A stretch of 64,000 nt of DNA, from assembly GCF_003086295.3 (NCBI RefSeq), contig NC_092039.1, forward strand, positions 97,360,561-97,424,560, read 5' to 3'. This document shows, one piece after another, positions 22,121-33,766 of this stretch. The translations under genes were made by a program, and so were the position numbers. Positions within the stretch are counted from its first letter, which is position 1; the number at the start of each line of letters is the position of its first letter. This stretch comes from Arachis hypogaea (lineage: Eukaryota; Streptophyta; Magnoliopsida; Fabales; Fabaceae). The notes beneath the pieces are model-generated. The model was given only the letters and a program-made list of their open reading frames with translations. It made no database searches and had not been told where the DNA came from.

Positions 22121-23663
22121 TGGTGTGGAATTTATAACCCACAAACTAACCGGCAAGTGCACCGGGTCGTACCAAGTAATACCTTAGGTGAGTGAGGATC
22201 GATCCCACGAGGATTGATGGACTAAGCAACAATGGTTGATTAATTTACTTAGTTAGGAAAACAGAAAAGAGTGTTGAAAGTTCAAATGCATCAAACAGTA
22301 ATTCAAAGAATCATAAAACAAGCAATAAATTGATTGTGAAATATATATGAGAAAACAGTTAAGGTTTCAGAGATATCTATCTTCCAGATTGACTGTTCTT
22401 ACTAACTTTTTTAATCATGCAAGATTCAATTCATGGCAAACTATATGTGACTAAACCTTAATTCCTTAGACCTTTATAGTCTCCTCTAACCTTCATCAAC
22501 CGCCAATTTCTTAGTCACTTAATTCCAATTAGAAAGTGAAGTTCAATTCTAGTTTCTATGCCACAAAAACCCTAATCATCCAAATATAAGAGGATTATAT
22601 GTCATGTATCTCGTTAAGTCCAGATAATTAGAAATTTAGGAGAAATTATTTTCAAGTTGTTGTTCAAGTAAAGATCTTTTCCAAGTTATACAAGAACTCA
22701 ACTAGAACAAGGGTCATACTTCCGTTCCACCCAAATTCATAAGATAAAGAACGAAAACAATTCTTGAAATAGAAATTAGTACATGAATTAAACTAGAAAA
22801 ATAATAGTATCAATCCATACAATAGATAGAGCTCCTAACCTTAACAGTGGAGGTTTAGTTGCTCATAGTTCAGAGAGAAAACTAGGATTCAGAAAAATTG
22901 TACAGTGTAGAATGAGGTAAGAGAGAAGCGAAGAGCACGAAGAGCTGATTCTTTTCCCTTTTATATCTAATCCTAATAATTTTTTCCCTTTTATATCTAA
23001 TCCTAATAAATGTAAATTATATTTTCTAAAATTAAATAATATCTTTTCCTATTTTAAAATAAAAATTAAAGTTTAATCATAATAAATGAAAGATCTCGCG
23101 TGGCTTGTACATAGGCGTGGGGACCACTTGATTCATTAATATCCACGCCTAACTTCAATAGAAGATGCACCTAACTTGAAGGGCACAGTGAAGAATGGCG
23201 TGCATAGCTTGAGTGTTGCGCCTTACTTGAAGAGTGGTTGCGCATATCTTGAAGAATGGAGTGCTACGATGCGTGTCGTTGTTATGCTTGGCACCTAACG
23301 TGAGAAATCTTAAGTTAGGCGCCACCCTTGCTGACTTGGTGGAGAAGAAGTATGAACTATTATATATCGTTGGAAAGCTCTAGAAATTTTCTTTCCAAAG
23401 CCACTGAAATCACGTCCATTGGACTTTTGTAGCTCGAGTTATCCAAGTTTGAGTTCAAAGAGTTCAGGATTGACAGCACCATTCACCTTCTTCTCTTTTT
23501 CTGCATAAACTCCATCAAATCCAGTCGAATGCTACCTAAAAAAAGAAAATTACACACTACTCAAAGTAGCATTCATATTGGCTAAAAGATAATTAATTCT
23601 TGATTAAACTCAACAAACAGAATGCAAATTTACTAGGAAAATAGGAAAGATGCTTACGCATCA
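22121..23663 (-). repeat. 5' LTR of B1
   Basis: TGGTGTGGAATTTATAACCC to GATGCTTACGCATCA on the window strand. Relative to the 3' LTR it carries a tandem duplication of 30 bp (22951-22980 and 22981-23010) that includes the TATA box (sense AGATATAAAAGG). Its GGCACCTAACGTGAG...GTTAGGCGCCA inverted repeat (23290-23325) is imperfect where that of the 3' LTR is perfect. Confidence 0.88.
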
Positions 23664-23668
23664 AGAAC

Positions 23669-23712
23669 AAGACATAATGAATATAAAACCTTGCCGATAG
23701 CTCCAGGATACA
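23669..23712 (-). repeat. Chromovirus-like LTR, segment 2 of 4
   Basis: 44 bp between B1 and B2, AAGACATAATG...CCAGGATACA. Its last five bases (23708-23712) are the ATACA target copy of B2. Assigned to the chromovirus LTR by position only. Confidence 0.55.
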
Positions 23713-24917
23713 TGGTTCGTATTTTATAACCACAAACTAACCGGCAAGTGCACTGGGTTATACCAAGTAGTACCTCAACTGAATGACGGTCGATCCCACG
23801 AGGATTGATAGACTAAGCAACAATAATTGAATGATTTACTTAGTTAGACAAATAGAAAATGGTGTTTTGAGAGTTTAAAAGCATAAACGGTAAATTCAAA
23901 ATATCAGAAAGCAAGCAGTAAACGGTTGTGAAATATATGGAGAAAACAGTTAACGCTTCAGAGATATTTATTTTTCGAATTAACTTTTCTTACCAACCAT
24001 TTTAATCATGCAAGATTCAATTCATGGCAAACTATATGTGACTGAACCCTAATTCCTTATACCTTTTTAGTCTCCTCTAACTTTCATCAACTGCCAATTC
24101 CTTTGTCACTTGATTCCAATTAGAGGGTTAAGTTCAATTCTAGTTTATCTGCCACAAAAACCCTAGTTACCCAAATATAAAAGGATTATATGTCACATAT
24201 CCCGTTAAGTCCAGATAACTAGAAGTTTAGGAGAAATTGCTTTCAAGTTGTTGTTCAAGTAAAGAGCTTTTCCAAATTTTACAAGAACTCAATTAGAACA
24301 AGGTTCATACTTCCGTTCCACGCAGATTCATAAGATAAAGAACAAAAACAATTCTTGAAATAGAAATCAGTACATGAATTAAAATAGAAAAATAATAGTA
24401 TCAATCCATACAATAGACAGAGCTCCTAACCTTAACAGTGGAAGTTTAGCTGCTCATAGTTCAGAGAGAAAATAAGGATTCTGAAAAACTCTAAATTGCG
24501 AAATGAGGTAAGAGAGCAGATATGAGCCCGTAGGGCTAATTCTTTTCCCTTTTATATCTAATCCTAATTAATGTAAAATATATTTTCTAAAAATAAATAA
24601 TATCTTTTCCTATTTTAAAATAAAATAAAAGTTTAATTAGAATTAATAAAAGATTGCATGGTGGCTTCTTGTGGGCACCTAACTTGGAGAAATTGGAGTT
24701 GGACTTTGCCATGGCCAAAGAGATTGGAGTGGGCTTCTAAGCTTTGGCGCCTAACTTCAAAATCATGGCATCTAATTTGAGTAATTCCAAGTTAGGCGCA
24801 ACCTTGGCCGAACCGAATGAAGAAGAAGGGAATACTATTATATACCATTGGAAAGTTCTGGAAGTTAGCTTTCCAATGCCACTAGATTAACGTCAATTGG
24901 ACCTCTATAGCTCAAGA
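23713..24917 (-). repeat. 3' LTR of B2, lacking its U3 start
   Basis: Window TGGTTCGTATTTTATAACCAC onward, collinear with 33767-34963. It ends at CTATAGCTCAAG where protease sequence begins abruptly. Contains the GGCGCCTAACTTC...CCAAGTTAGGCG motif (24750-24800). Confidence 0.85.
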
Positions 24918-25369
24918 AGGGACTACATTCCTTAGTCAAGACCACTGTCTCATCTCCCTTTAAAGGCTTCTTCTTTGACAACAACTCCTTCATGAATTTG
25001 ACATAGAGAGGCATTTGCTCCAAAACCTCATCAAAAGGAATATTAATTTGTAACTTTCTGAAAACTTCCAAGAACTTTGAAAATTGCTTGTCCTTGGTCT
25101 CCTTTTGAAGTCTCTGAGGATATAGAATCTTAGGCTTGTACTCAGGAGCCTTAGGCAATGTCGGATATGTGTCAAGAGTGACTAGAAAAGGATAGTCTGC
25201 ACGCCTAGGTGGTGCGTGTTCAAACTCCTTCTTTTTCTCCTCTAGAACTTCTTTTCCAACTGGCTCCTCAATAACTTGTGCTTTCATACTTGCCACTTGT
25301 CCACTTATTAAGGTGATAGCCTTGCACTCCTCTCTTGGATTTGGAATTGTGTTACCAGGAAGGCTATTA
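24918..25369 (-). pseudogene. Gag-protease spacer fragment of B2
   Basis: Minus-strand open frame (25296 to about 24918) with KPKILYPQRLQKETKDKQFSKFLEVFRKLQINIPFDEVLEQMPLY, homologous to B1 19680-20040. The fragment stops before the protease active site because of the deletion. Upstream it is interrupted by C, and the gag continues at 31656. Confidence 0.8.
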
Positions 25370-25374
25370 GTGGT

Positions 25375-26727
25375 TGCCGAATGGATTCTTGTGTGGTCTA
25401 GACTTTTACAAATAAGCTCTCGTTGAAAGTATAGCTTCTAAATCAACAAGAATCCTTTCGTACAAAAGATTGTTTGTCACAAGTAACAAACCCCTAATAA
25501 ATAATAACCGAAGTATTTAAACCTCGGGTCATCTCTCAAGGAATTGCAGGGAAGTGTTCTTATTATTGGTTATGGAAAAGTGTGTTTTGGGGTTTTTGAC
25601 TAAAAAACAAGAAGAAAAAATTGCAGAAAAAATAAAATAATAACAATAAGAAGCCTTGACTAGGAGAAGATTAATCGGAAGTTCTATCCTTGTTGGATTT
25701 CCCAAGATTAATGGTAAAAGATTGTTATTATTACTTAGTTAAACCTTAACGAATAAGGGAAAGTCAAGTACATAAACCAACATCTGTTCACGAGTCCTAA
25801 TCCTCTCCCTTGGGAAAGATTAGCATTAGCGATCAGAAGGCCAGTCAACAACTTCCAATTACCAATTAATTCTTGAGTATTCCAACTAAAGGGTATCCTC
25901 TTAATCAACTCCCAAGTCAAGTTGGGAGTCGACTCTATCAACATGAATACCATCTTCCTTGTTATGAAAAAGGAGTAGAAAAGAGACATGATAATTAAAA
26001 TAAAATTGAAAGCAATTAAATAAATAATAAAATTAAATTCATAAAAGCAATCCAATAGTAACTCTGAACAAGGATTAAGAATATGGAAGAGTAAGGGAAA
26101 AGGATAACAAACTATACTAGTAAAACTTCAACAGAGGTAGTGACTCCATAATATCTAACTCAACAGCATAAAACTAGGAATCCTAAATCCTAAAATTTGA
26201 ATATGAAAATTATGAATATGAAAAGTTGTCTCAATGAATGAATGGATTCCCTCACTATGTAGTGTCTAATTTGTGTTTTCTGGGGCAAAAGCTGGGTCAA
26301 AAATAGCCCAGAAATCACTGGTGGCAATTTCTGATACGTACAGGTCGCGACTCATGCGCGCGTACGCGTCATGTGCGCATACGCACCGATGGAAATTTCG
26401 CAAATGCGTGCGTCCGCGTTCATGCCATGTGCGCGTCATCTAACTGTGTAGCAACTATAACGATATATATATATATATATATATCTTTGCAAAGCCCTGG
26501 ATGTTATCTTTCCAATGCAACTAAAACCGCCTCATTTGGACATTTGTAGCTTAAGTTATGATCGATTGAGTGCGAAGAGGTTAGGGCTTACAGCTTTGCA
26601 GTTCCTTCAGCTTCTTGTGTTCCTTCCACTCTTGCGTGCTTCCTTTCCATCCTCTAAGCCTTTCGTGCCCTATAAAACCTGAAAACACTTAACACACATA
26701 TCACGGCATCGAATGGTAGTAAGAGAG
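25375..26727 (-). repeat. 3' LTR of C (U3 start missing)
   Basis: Window TGCCGAATGGATTCTTGTGTGG onward, collinear with 30149-31496. Homology ends near 26727. Contains CGCGTACGCGTCATGTGCGC-type motifs at 26345-26445 and a short (AT)n at 26462-26485. Confidence 0.82.
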
Positions 26728-28153
26728 AATGGTGGAAAGTATGAAATGCAACCTATCTATATGAATGCAACTACATGCAAAATGTTTCTACCTACTTGGT
26801 TAAAAGTAAATAAATCTTTTAAGAACACATATTCACTAATTCAAATCACAAAAATGAAGTACAAATAGACTTGCAAAAGAAAATTGCTCATGAAAGCCGG
26901 GAACAAAGAATCGAGCATCGAAACCTCACCGGAAGTGTATACACTCTAATCACTCAAGTGTTCAAGGTCCGATTCTCTCAATTCTCTACTAATCTCGCTT
27001 TCTAAGACTTGCTCTTCATCTAACAATTAACAAAGAATTAATGCACAGATACACATATCAAGAGGTCTTTTAAGGGTTGTAATTGGGTTATGGTCAAGGT
27101 AGGATTGTATTTGGTCAAGTGGACTAAAATCTGAATCCTTGATTAACTCAGAAACAAAGATAAGAAAACAAATAGAATATGGGTGCGTCGATGCCAAATA
27201 ATGAGGATCTCAACTACATGGTAGCTACAACATGCAAGTGAGAAAATAGTAGACGCAAATGGCATAAGAATGGTGCAAAAATTGCAATAATGGGAGAGAG
27301 ATTGTGGGTAATGAAAGATAATATAAGTGCATATCAATTCAAATGGAATACAAGCATCATAAAAATTAGCATTAACTTATACTTAATAACACCCAACAGT
27401 TTAAAACAAGTCACTAAGCACCAAAATAATTCAAGAAAAGATGCAACAGTTGAATAAGAACATGTAACACCAATGGTAAAATGGAAATTAGAAAAGGAGA
27501 TAAAAATATGAATAAAATTAAAATGCAATGAAGGAAAGTATGCAGATGCAATATGTAAAAGAGAATGAAAGAGAATAAGGATGAGGAGGGAACAGAGAAA
27601 GTTGAACGCTGGCGGCGCAATCGACACACACGCGTACGGTACGCGTACGTGTGCATGGAGAGAAATGTAAAGGCACGGAAGTGCACAGTGCGCGGACGCG
27701 TGGGTGGCCAGGTGTGGAAAAAGGATGCGCACGCGTCAAGGACGCGTACGCATGAGTGAATTTGTGCCTCGAGCACAATACCAGCCCCAGTCCAGCATAA
27801 CTCTCGGGCAAAACAAGGGTTGACACCGATAATCCCAACCACGCGGACGCGCCAAGGGCACGGACGCGTGGGTCGCCAAAAGTGGAAACAGCGCGCACGC
27901 GTACAGTATGCGTTCGCCTGCGCGGGATTGTGCCTAAGGCACGTTTCTCGCCCAGCTCCCGTGCCACTCTCTGTTCAATCTAACCCATTTCGCATCCATA
28001 AAGGACGCGGACACGCACTAGGCGCTGGCGCGTCGATCTCTCTCTTTTTTTTATATGCAGAATGAATGTGAAGGTGCAGAATGAATGAATGAATGAACAC
28101 TAATAAAAATAAAACAAAATAAAACTAAGAATGAAAATGGATGATCATACCAT
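26728..28153 (-). other. Noncoding 3' region of C with GCGTACGCG cluster
   Basis: AT-rich up to 27600, then 27600-28030 is a sharp GC-rich island made of ACGCGTACG, GGACGCGTGGG and GCGCACGCG words, echoing the island in the C LTR. Several overlapping open frames across it on both strands reflect composition, not genes. Confidence 0.65.
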
Positions 28154-28203
28154 GGTGGGTTGTCTCCCACCTAGCACTTTTAGTTAAAGTCCTTAAGTTG
28201 GAC
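28154..28203 (-). promoter_or_regulatory. Conserved post-stop double hairpin of C
   Basis: Sense: GTCC-AACTTAA-GGAC, then TTTAACTAAAAGTGCTA, then GGTGGG-AGACAA-CCCACC. Both stems pair perfectly, although most stem bases differ from those of families A and B. Confidence 0.55.
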
Positions 28204-28529
28204 ATTTTGGTGAGCTCCTTGTCATGGCGGCTTGTGCTTGAACTCATCCAGGAATCCCCACCAGTGTTTGTAATTCTAATAGCCTCTAGAATCCCACACT
28301 AGTTGCATAAAGCTTTCAAGCAAGTTAAAGCAAGTGACAAGGCCCCGAGAGTGTTGATGGCTAGAAGGAATTCCGAGGTCCCAAACCTTGCTCTTACACC
28401 CATCTTCTTGTTGATCATCATTTTTCCAACCGGGTGGCAAGCAATCTTAATTCCCACTGAAGCGGCCAAACAACTTCCTAGACCCATTCAATTAAGCTCT
28501 ACACCAACCTTTGCATTTCAACTTGGATC

Positions 28530-30036
28530 ATACAACCATATTGAACCTTGCATGACGTTTCCTACCACTAACCATCTCCCTCTTACTCTTAAAGCCACAA
28601 AGAGATCTAAGTTGCCCATCCGTCTCAAGCAAAACATATTCAAGTGGGCTAATTAAGCTTAGAGATGAAAGAGGGAGTGGATGGTGATGGCTTTAGGGAA
28701 GAGGTCTCCAACAACTTTGGTAAGGTGATTCCCAGCTCCATTCCCTTGGGCTCTTCCTTGACAATTTTCACCTCTCTGCAAGCTTCTTCAATATCAACCT
28801 CTTCCGCTTGGTAGCTTTCTTCAAATTCAATTTCTTCTGCATTGCTCACCAAGGGCATGGGAGGTTGTGCTTTTTCTTCTTTAGTCTCCATGTCAATTCC
28901 AATAGGAGAGGATTCAATTGTAGATAAGGATTCATCAATGATTGAATCCATCTCTTGATCAACCTCTTTAAAGTCTTCAACCATGATGTGCTTTGGGAGT
29001 TGTACACCCTCTTCAGCATCAATTTCAAATGCCTTGGAAGGAGGCTCTATGACTGGATTTTCCAATGGAGGTTCAGCATCTCCTAAGTCTGCAACCACTT
29101 CTTTCTTTTCAATAATTGCTGCCTTGTCCAGTTGTTTAAGTATAAAACCGTACTCCTCCTTGATGATTTTCTTCCCGTGACAACTCCTTTCAACTATTCT
29201 TTCATCTTCAAGGGTCTCTATTACCTCCACCTTCCGGGCCTCCTCTTGCTCTTCTGGAAATAAGGCCGCGTGTAACCGATCATTGCGTCTCTAAGACGAT
29301 CCATTTTCTCTTGTTCAGGGTCAGTAGCATCATTGGGATCGTGTTGCTCTTGGATTGATGGATATGGGTATTTGTGCACAAAGGATGGTGATGGGATGGG
29401 AAGATCATTATATGGTTGAAGAGGAAATGTACTAAAGCTTGAGGGTTGAATATTGGAGGTGGAGGGATGGTCCATGCGGGATATAAGATTGTGGAGTTTA
29501 GAGATGAGACCAATGAGAGAGGTAAGTGTGTTCTCCATGGAGGTTTGGGGTGGATAGGAGGGTTCATTTGTTGGGAGGAAGGGCTAATAATACGGCGGTG
29601 GTTCTTCTTGATAAGGATATGGAGATCGTGTATATTAAGGTGGTGGTTCTGGGTATGGTTCGTATGGTGGTTGGTGTGGTGGATAAGAATTGGGGTCATA
29701 TGGAGGTGAATGGTAGAAAGGGACTTGTGAGTATGGTGGTTCAAAGTTATATTGAGGAGGTGGTTCATAAGCATATGGTAGGGCTTGTTGGTAACTACAA
29801 GGGAGTCCACCATATCCATCATCTTGGTACGCACCCTGGAATGGCTCTTGACCATAGCAATTTGGCGGAGGTTGGTTATAGCGCATTGGAGGGGGTTGTT
29901 GCCAAGAGGGTTGATCAAATTCTTGTGGCTCCTCCCATCTTTGATTGTCCCAACCTTGATGCATGTTCTCATTATAGCTTCCACTCCTTACAACAACATT
30001 GGAACCAAACTCATAGCGACAGGGGTGAGAATTCAT
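28530..30036 (-). pseudogene. Pro/Tyr/Gln-rich and acidic protein of C, broken
   Basis: Minus strand, start ATG at 30036. First about 130 residues are rich in Pro, Tyr and Gln (for example QQPPPMRYNQPPP and PPQYNFEPPYSQ). In-frame TAA (29635-29637) and TAG (29584-29586) stops follow; the same frame continues as MENTLTSLIGLISKLHNLIS to about 29240, then a frameshift leads to an acidic stretch (EEIEFEESYQAEEVDIEE) ending at 28649. A further shifted piece (SPLEYVLLETDGQLR, 28640-28530) looks like the original C-terminus. I recognise no catalytic or nucleic-acid-binding domain. It sits where gag would be; it could be a highly diverged particle protein, but that is a guess. Confidence 0.6.
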
Positions 30037-30128
30037 AGTAGCTAATAAAAATTAAAAAAAATAAAAATAAATAAATAAGCAAAAACAAATATTTACAATA
30101 ACCACTAATAAGGCATACATTTGCAATT

Positions 30129-30145
30129 CCCCGACAATGGCGCCA
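30129..30145 (-). promoter_or_regulatory. Primer binding site of C, tRNA-Asp-like
   Basis: Window strand CCCCGACAATGGCGCCA, two mismatches to the tRNA-Asp 3' end, three bases from the LTR at 30149. Confidence 0.75.
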
Positions 30146-30148
30146 TTT

Positions 30149-31650
30149 TGACGAACGGATTCTTATATGGTCTAGAATTTTACAAATAAGCTCTCGTTGA
30201 AAGTATAGCTTCTAAACCAACAAGAATCCTTTCGTACAAAAGATTATTTGTCACAAGTAACAAACCCCTAGTAAATAATAACCGGAGTATTTAAACCTCG
30301 GGTCGTCTCTCAAGGAATTGCAGGGAAGTATTCTTATTATTGGTTATGGAAAAGTGTGTTTTGGGGTTTTTGACTAAGAAGCAAGAAGAATAAACGGAAG
30401 AGAAAATAAAATAATAACAATAAGAAGCCTTGACTAGGAGAAGATTAATTGGAAGTTCTATCCTTATTGGATTTCCCAAGATTAATGGTAAAAGATTGTT
30501 GTTATTACTTAGTTAAACCTTACCGAATAAGGAAAAGTCAAGTACATAAACCAAAGTCTGTTCACGAGTCCTAATCCTCTCCCTTGGGAAGGATTAGCGT
30601 TAGTGATCAGAAGGCCAGTCAACAACTTCCAATTACCAATTAATTCTTGAGTATTCCAACTAAAGGGTCTCCTCTTAATCAACTCCCAAGTCAAGTTGGG
30701 AGTCTACTCTATCAACATGAATACCATCTTCCTTGTTATGAAAAAGGAGTAGAAAAGAGACATGATAATTAAAATAAAATTGAAAGCAATTAAATAAATA
30801 ATAAAATTAAATTCATAAAAGCAATCCAATTGTAACTCTGAACAAGGATTAAGAATATGGAAGAGTAAGAGAAAAGAAAAACAAACTATACTAGTAAAAC
30901 TTCAACGGAGTTAGTGACTCTGTAATATCTAACTCAACAGCATAAACTAGGAATCCTAAATCCTAAAGAGAGGTAGAGTGCCTAAAATTATGAATATGAA
31001 AAGTTGTCTCAATGAGTGAATGGATTTCCCCACTCTGTAGCCTCTAATCTGTGTTTTCTGGGCTGAAAGCGGAGTCAAAAATAGCCCAGAAATTACTGGT
31101 GGCAATTTCTGAGATGTATAGGTCGCGACTCATGCGTGCGTACGCGTCATGTGCGCATACATGCCGATGGAAATTTCGCAGATACGTGCGTCTGCATTCA
31201 TGCCGCGTGCGCATCACCTAAATGTGTAGCAACTATAACAAATTGTATATCGTTGCGAAGCCCCAGATGTTAGCTTTTCAACGCAACTAGAATCGCTTCA
31301 TTTGGACCTCTGTAACTCAAGTTATGATCGATTGAGTGCGAAGAGGTCAGGGCTGACAGCTTTGCAGTTCCTTCAGCTTCTTGTATTCCTTCCACTTTTG
31401 CATGCTTCATTTCTATCCTCTAAGCCATTCCTGCCCTATAAAACCTGAAAACATTTAACTCACATATCACGGTATCAAATGGTAGTAAGAGAGGATTAAA
31501 AATAGTGAATTAAAGGCCAAATAAGCATGTTTTCAATCATAGCACAAGAAGGAAAGTGTAAAACATGGAATTTCTATGAATAAGTGTGAGATTAGTGGAT
31601 AAAATTCACTCAATTAAGCACAAGATGTGCCACAAAATAGTGGTGCATCA
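30149..31650 (-). repeat. 5' LTR of C
   Basis: 1502 bp, window TGACGAACGGATTCTTAT to GTGGTGCATCA. Contains the GCGTACGCG motif island at 31130-31215 and the sense TATA-free stretch CCTGAAAAC near 31445. The sense start TGATGCACCACTATTTTGTGG forms a terminal hairpin in its less mutated relative at 35788. Confidence 0.88.
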
Positions 31651-31655
31651 GTGGT

Positions 31656-33094
31656 CCTCTAATCAATTTCAGCAACTTTTGTGACTATTTGACCCATCTG
31701 AACCTTCAAGTTCTTGATTGATGCTCTGGTTTCCTGTATAAAGCTTGCCATTAGTGATTCCAGATCAGTGTTCTTTTGGGGTTGAGAATTTGCCTGCTGA
31801 GGTGGTTGTTGTTGATGAGACTGAAATTGGCGGTTATTATAATTATTCTGTTGAAAACCGTCCTGAGAATTATTATTAAAATTTTGTGGCCCTCCGAAGT
31901 TGCTCTCTCCATCCCAAATTTGGATGATTTCTCCACCTCTGATTATAGGTCTTGGCATAAGGATCATTATTGGGGTTTCTAGGAGCATTCCCCGTGTAGT
32001 TGACCTATTCAGAGGGAAGTTGAGCATAACCATAATTCTCACCTTGCATAAAACTAAGAGTCACGTCATAAGGAGCCTCTTGAGGGGCATTCTGAGTATT
32101 AACAGCTGAAACCTGCATCCCACTCAATTGTTGAGTAATCATATTCATCTGCTGAGACAAAATTTTGATCTGGACAAGAAGAACATCCAAAGCCTCTACT
32201 TCCAAAATTCCTTTCTTCTGAGGGGTCCCAGAGTTCACAGGATTCCTGTTAGATGAGTAGAGATATTGGTTGTTAGCAACCAACTCAATAAGCTCCGTAG
32301 TATCCTCAGGCATCTCATTCATGTGTAATGAACCACCTACAGAATTATCTAAACACATTTTGGATATTTCACATAAGCCCTCATAAAAGATCTCCAGCTG
32401 AGTCCATTTAGAAAACATGTCAGGAGGGCATTGCCTGGTCAGCAGCTTGTACCTCTCTGAGGCTTCATAGAGGGTCTAACCATCTCTCTGCCTGAAAGTT
32501 TGAACTCCCACCCTTAATTTAGTCAGCTTCTGTGGTGGGAAGAATTTAGACAAAAATCCAGTGACTATTTTATCCCAATTGTCCAGGCTCTCCTTGGACT
32601 GAGAATCTAGCCACAGCTTTGCTCTATCCCTCACAACAAATGAAAAGAGAATGAACTTGTGAACTTCAGGATTCACTCTATTTGTTTTCACAGTATCACA
32701 AAGCTGTAGGAAGTTAGGAAAAATTGATTTGGATCTTCCTGCGAGAGTCCGTGATACTGACAATTTTGTTGCACTAGAGTGACCAACTGAGGCTTCAGCT
32801 CAAAGTTGTTTGTAGCTATAGGAGGCACCACAATACATTTCCTATAGAGATTTGCATTGGGGGTAGTGTATGAGCCAAGCACTCTTCTAGGTGGTTCATT
32901 CTCATTCAAATTTGTCACATTGGCATTAACAGCATGATTGTGATCCATAGTGGACTCTACAGCTTCCTTTTTAAAGGTCTCACTGAGATTTTTACTAGCT
33001 TGTAAAGCCTAGCTTATTGCAAGCGCCGTCTAAAAGTCCTCTCAAATTCAGGATCAAAATCAAGAAAAAGTTCCTGGTTCTTGTTCCTACTCAT
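31656..33094 (-). pseudogene. Gag of B2
   Basis: Minus strand, start ATG at 33094-33092. Blocks: PPIATNNFELKPQLVTLVQQNCQYHGL, LCDTVKTNRVNPEVHKFILFSFVVRDRAKLWLDSQ, SLDNWDKIVTGFLSKFFPPQKLTKLRV, then a TAG near 32476, FSKWTQLEIFYEGL, GGSLHMNEMPEDTTELIELVANNQYLY, and a Gln/Asn-rich end (FQQNNYNNRQFQSHQQQPPQ). A frameshift lies near 32725. Interrupted by C at its 3' end and resumed at 25369. Confidence 0.85.
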
Positions 33095-33766
33095 AAACAA
33101 ACAAAAAATAAGAAAAAAGTGAGAATCTCTACGTCAGAGTGTAGAGAATTCCTAGTGAGATAACCTGTGCAAAAGAAATAAAATAAAGCAACTAAATAGA
33201 TAAAGCAATAAAATTTGAAATTCATAAGCAAAGTTGGAACAAAAATTTCGAAATTTATAAGAAAAGTAAATAGAAAAAACTTAAAATAAAAATAATTAAG
33301 AGACACCAAACTTAATTTCAGAAATAATAAAAAAATAATTGAGCAAAAGATATTCAAAAATTTAAACTAAAATTTAAGTAAGACTAATGAAATAGAAAAA
33401 TAAAAATGATGAAAAAAATTGAATAAAAAAAGAAAAAAAACGAAAATGAAATAAAATAAAATAAATAAATAAAGGAACGAAAGAAAGTTTGAAAAAAATA
33501 AAAATTGATTAAAGAAAACTAATAAAATAGAAAAATAAAAAAATAATAAAAGAAACAAAACGAAAGTGAAAAAAAATAAAAAAGGAAACGAAAGTAAAAG
33601 AAACAAAAAGAAAACGGGGCCGGGTGTGAACGAGAAGAAAGAAAAAGAAATATTGAAAATGAAAATGATAAAAAAAATTAATTAAAATAAAAATTATCTA
33701 ATCTAAGCAATTAAATAACTAGTAGTTGTCAATCACAGTTAATTTCTGGCAATGGCGTTAAAAATT
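33095..33766 (-). other. Leader and decayed primer site of B2
   Basis: A-rich on the window strand, one ACACCAAACTTA box at 33302-33313. The primer site is recognisable at 33744-33760 as TTCTGGCAATGGCGTTA: it differs from the tRNA-Asp end at six positions, all C to T. Confidence 0.65.

Larger units (their letters stand above)
15336..23663 (-). mobile_element. B1: non-autonomous family B element (gag-protease only)
   Basis: Two LTRs of about 1.5 kb (15336-16847 and 22121-23663), tRNA-Asp primer site at 22098-22114, leader, gag, protease with an unusual tail, and a 2-kb noncoding 3' region. RT, RNase H and integrase core are absent. Flanks are ACAAC (15331-15335) and AGAAC (23664-23668), a 4/5 match that I read as a mutated target duplication. 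Inserted in the chromovirus LTR. Confidence 0.85.
25375..31650 (-). mobile_element. C: 6.3-kb non-autonomous LTR element with a non-Gag-like protein
   Basis: Perfect target duplication GTGGT (25370-25374 and 31651-31655), TG...CA ends, tRNA-Asp-type primer site at 30129-30145. Right LTR 30149-31650 is complete; the left LTR lacks the last part of its sequence on the window strand (its U3 start). The internal region is about 3.4 kb and encodes only a low-complexity protein (about 28530-30036). No gag domain, protease, RT or integrase is visible, so mobilisation would be in trans. Confidence 0.85.

Noticed and set aside
27334..27967. Several overlapping open frames on both strands in C
   Set aside because: They follow the GC-rich ACGCGTACG island and lack any conserved protein feature.
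28303..28656. 117-codon plus-strand open frame inside C
   Set aside because: The opposite strand carries the natural C-terminus (SPLEYVLLETD) of the C protein and noncoding 3' sequence; the plus frame is its shadow.
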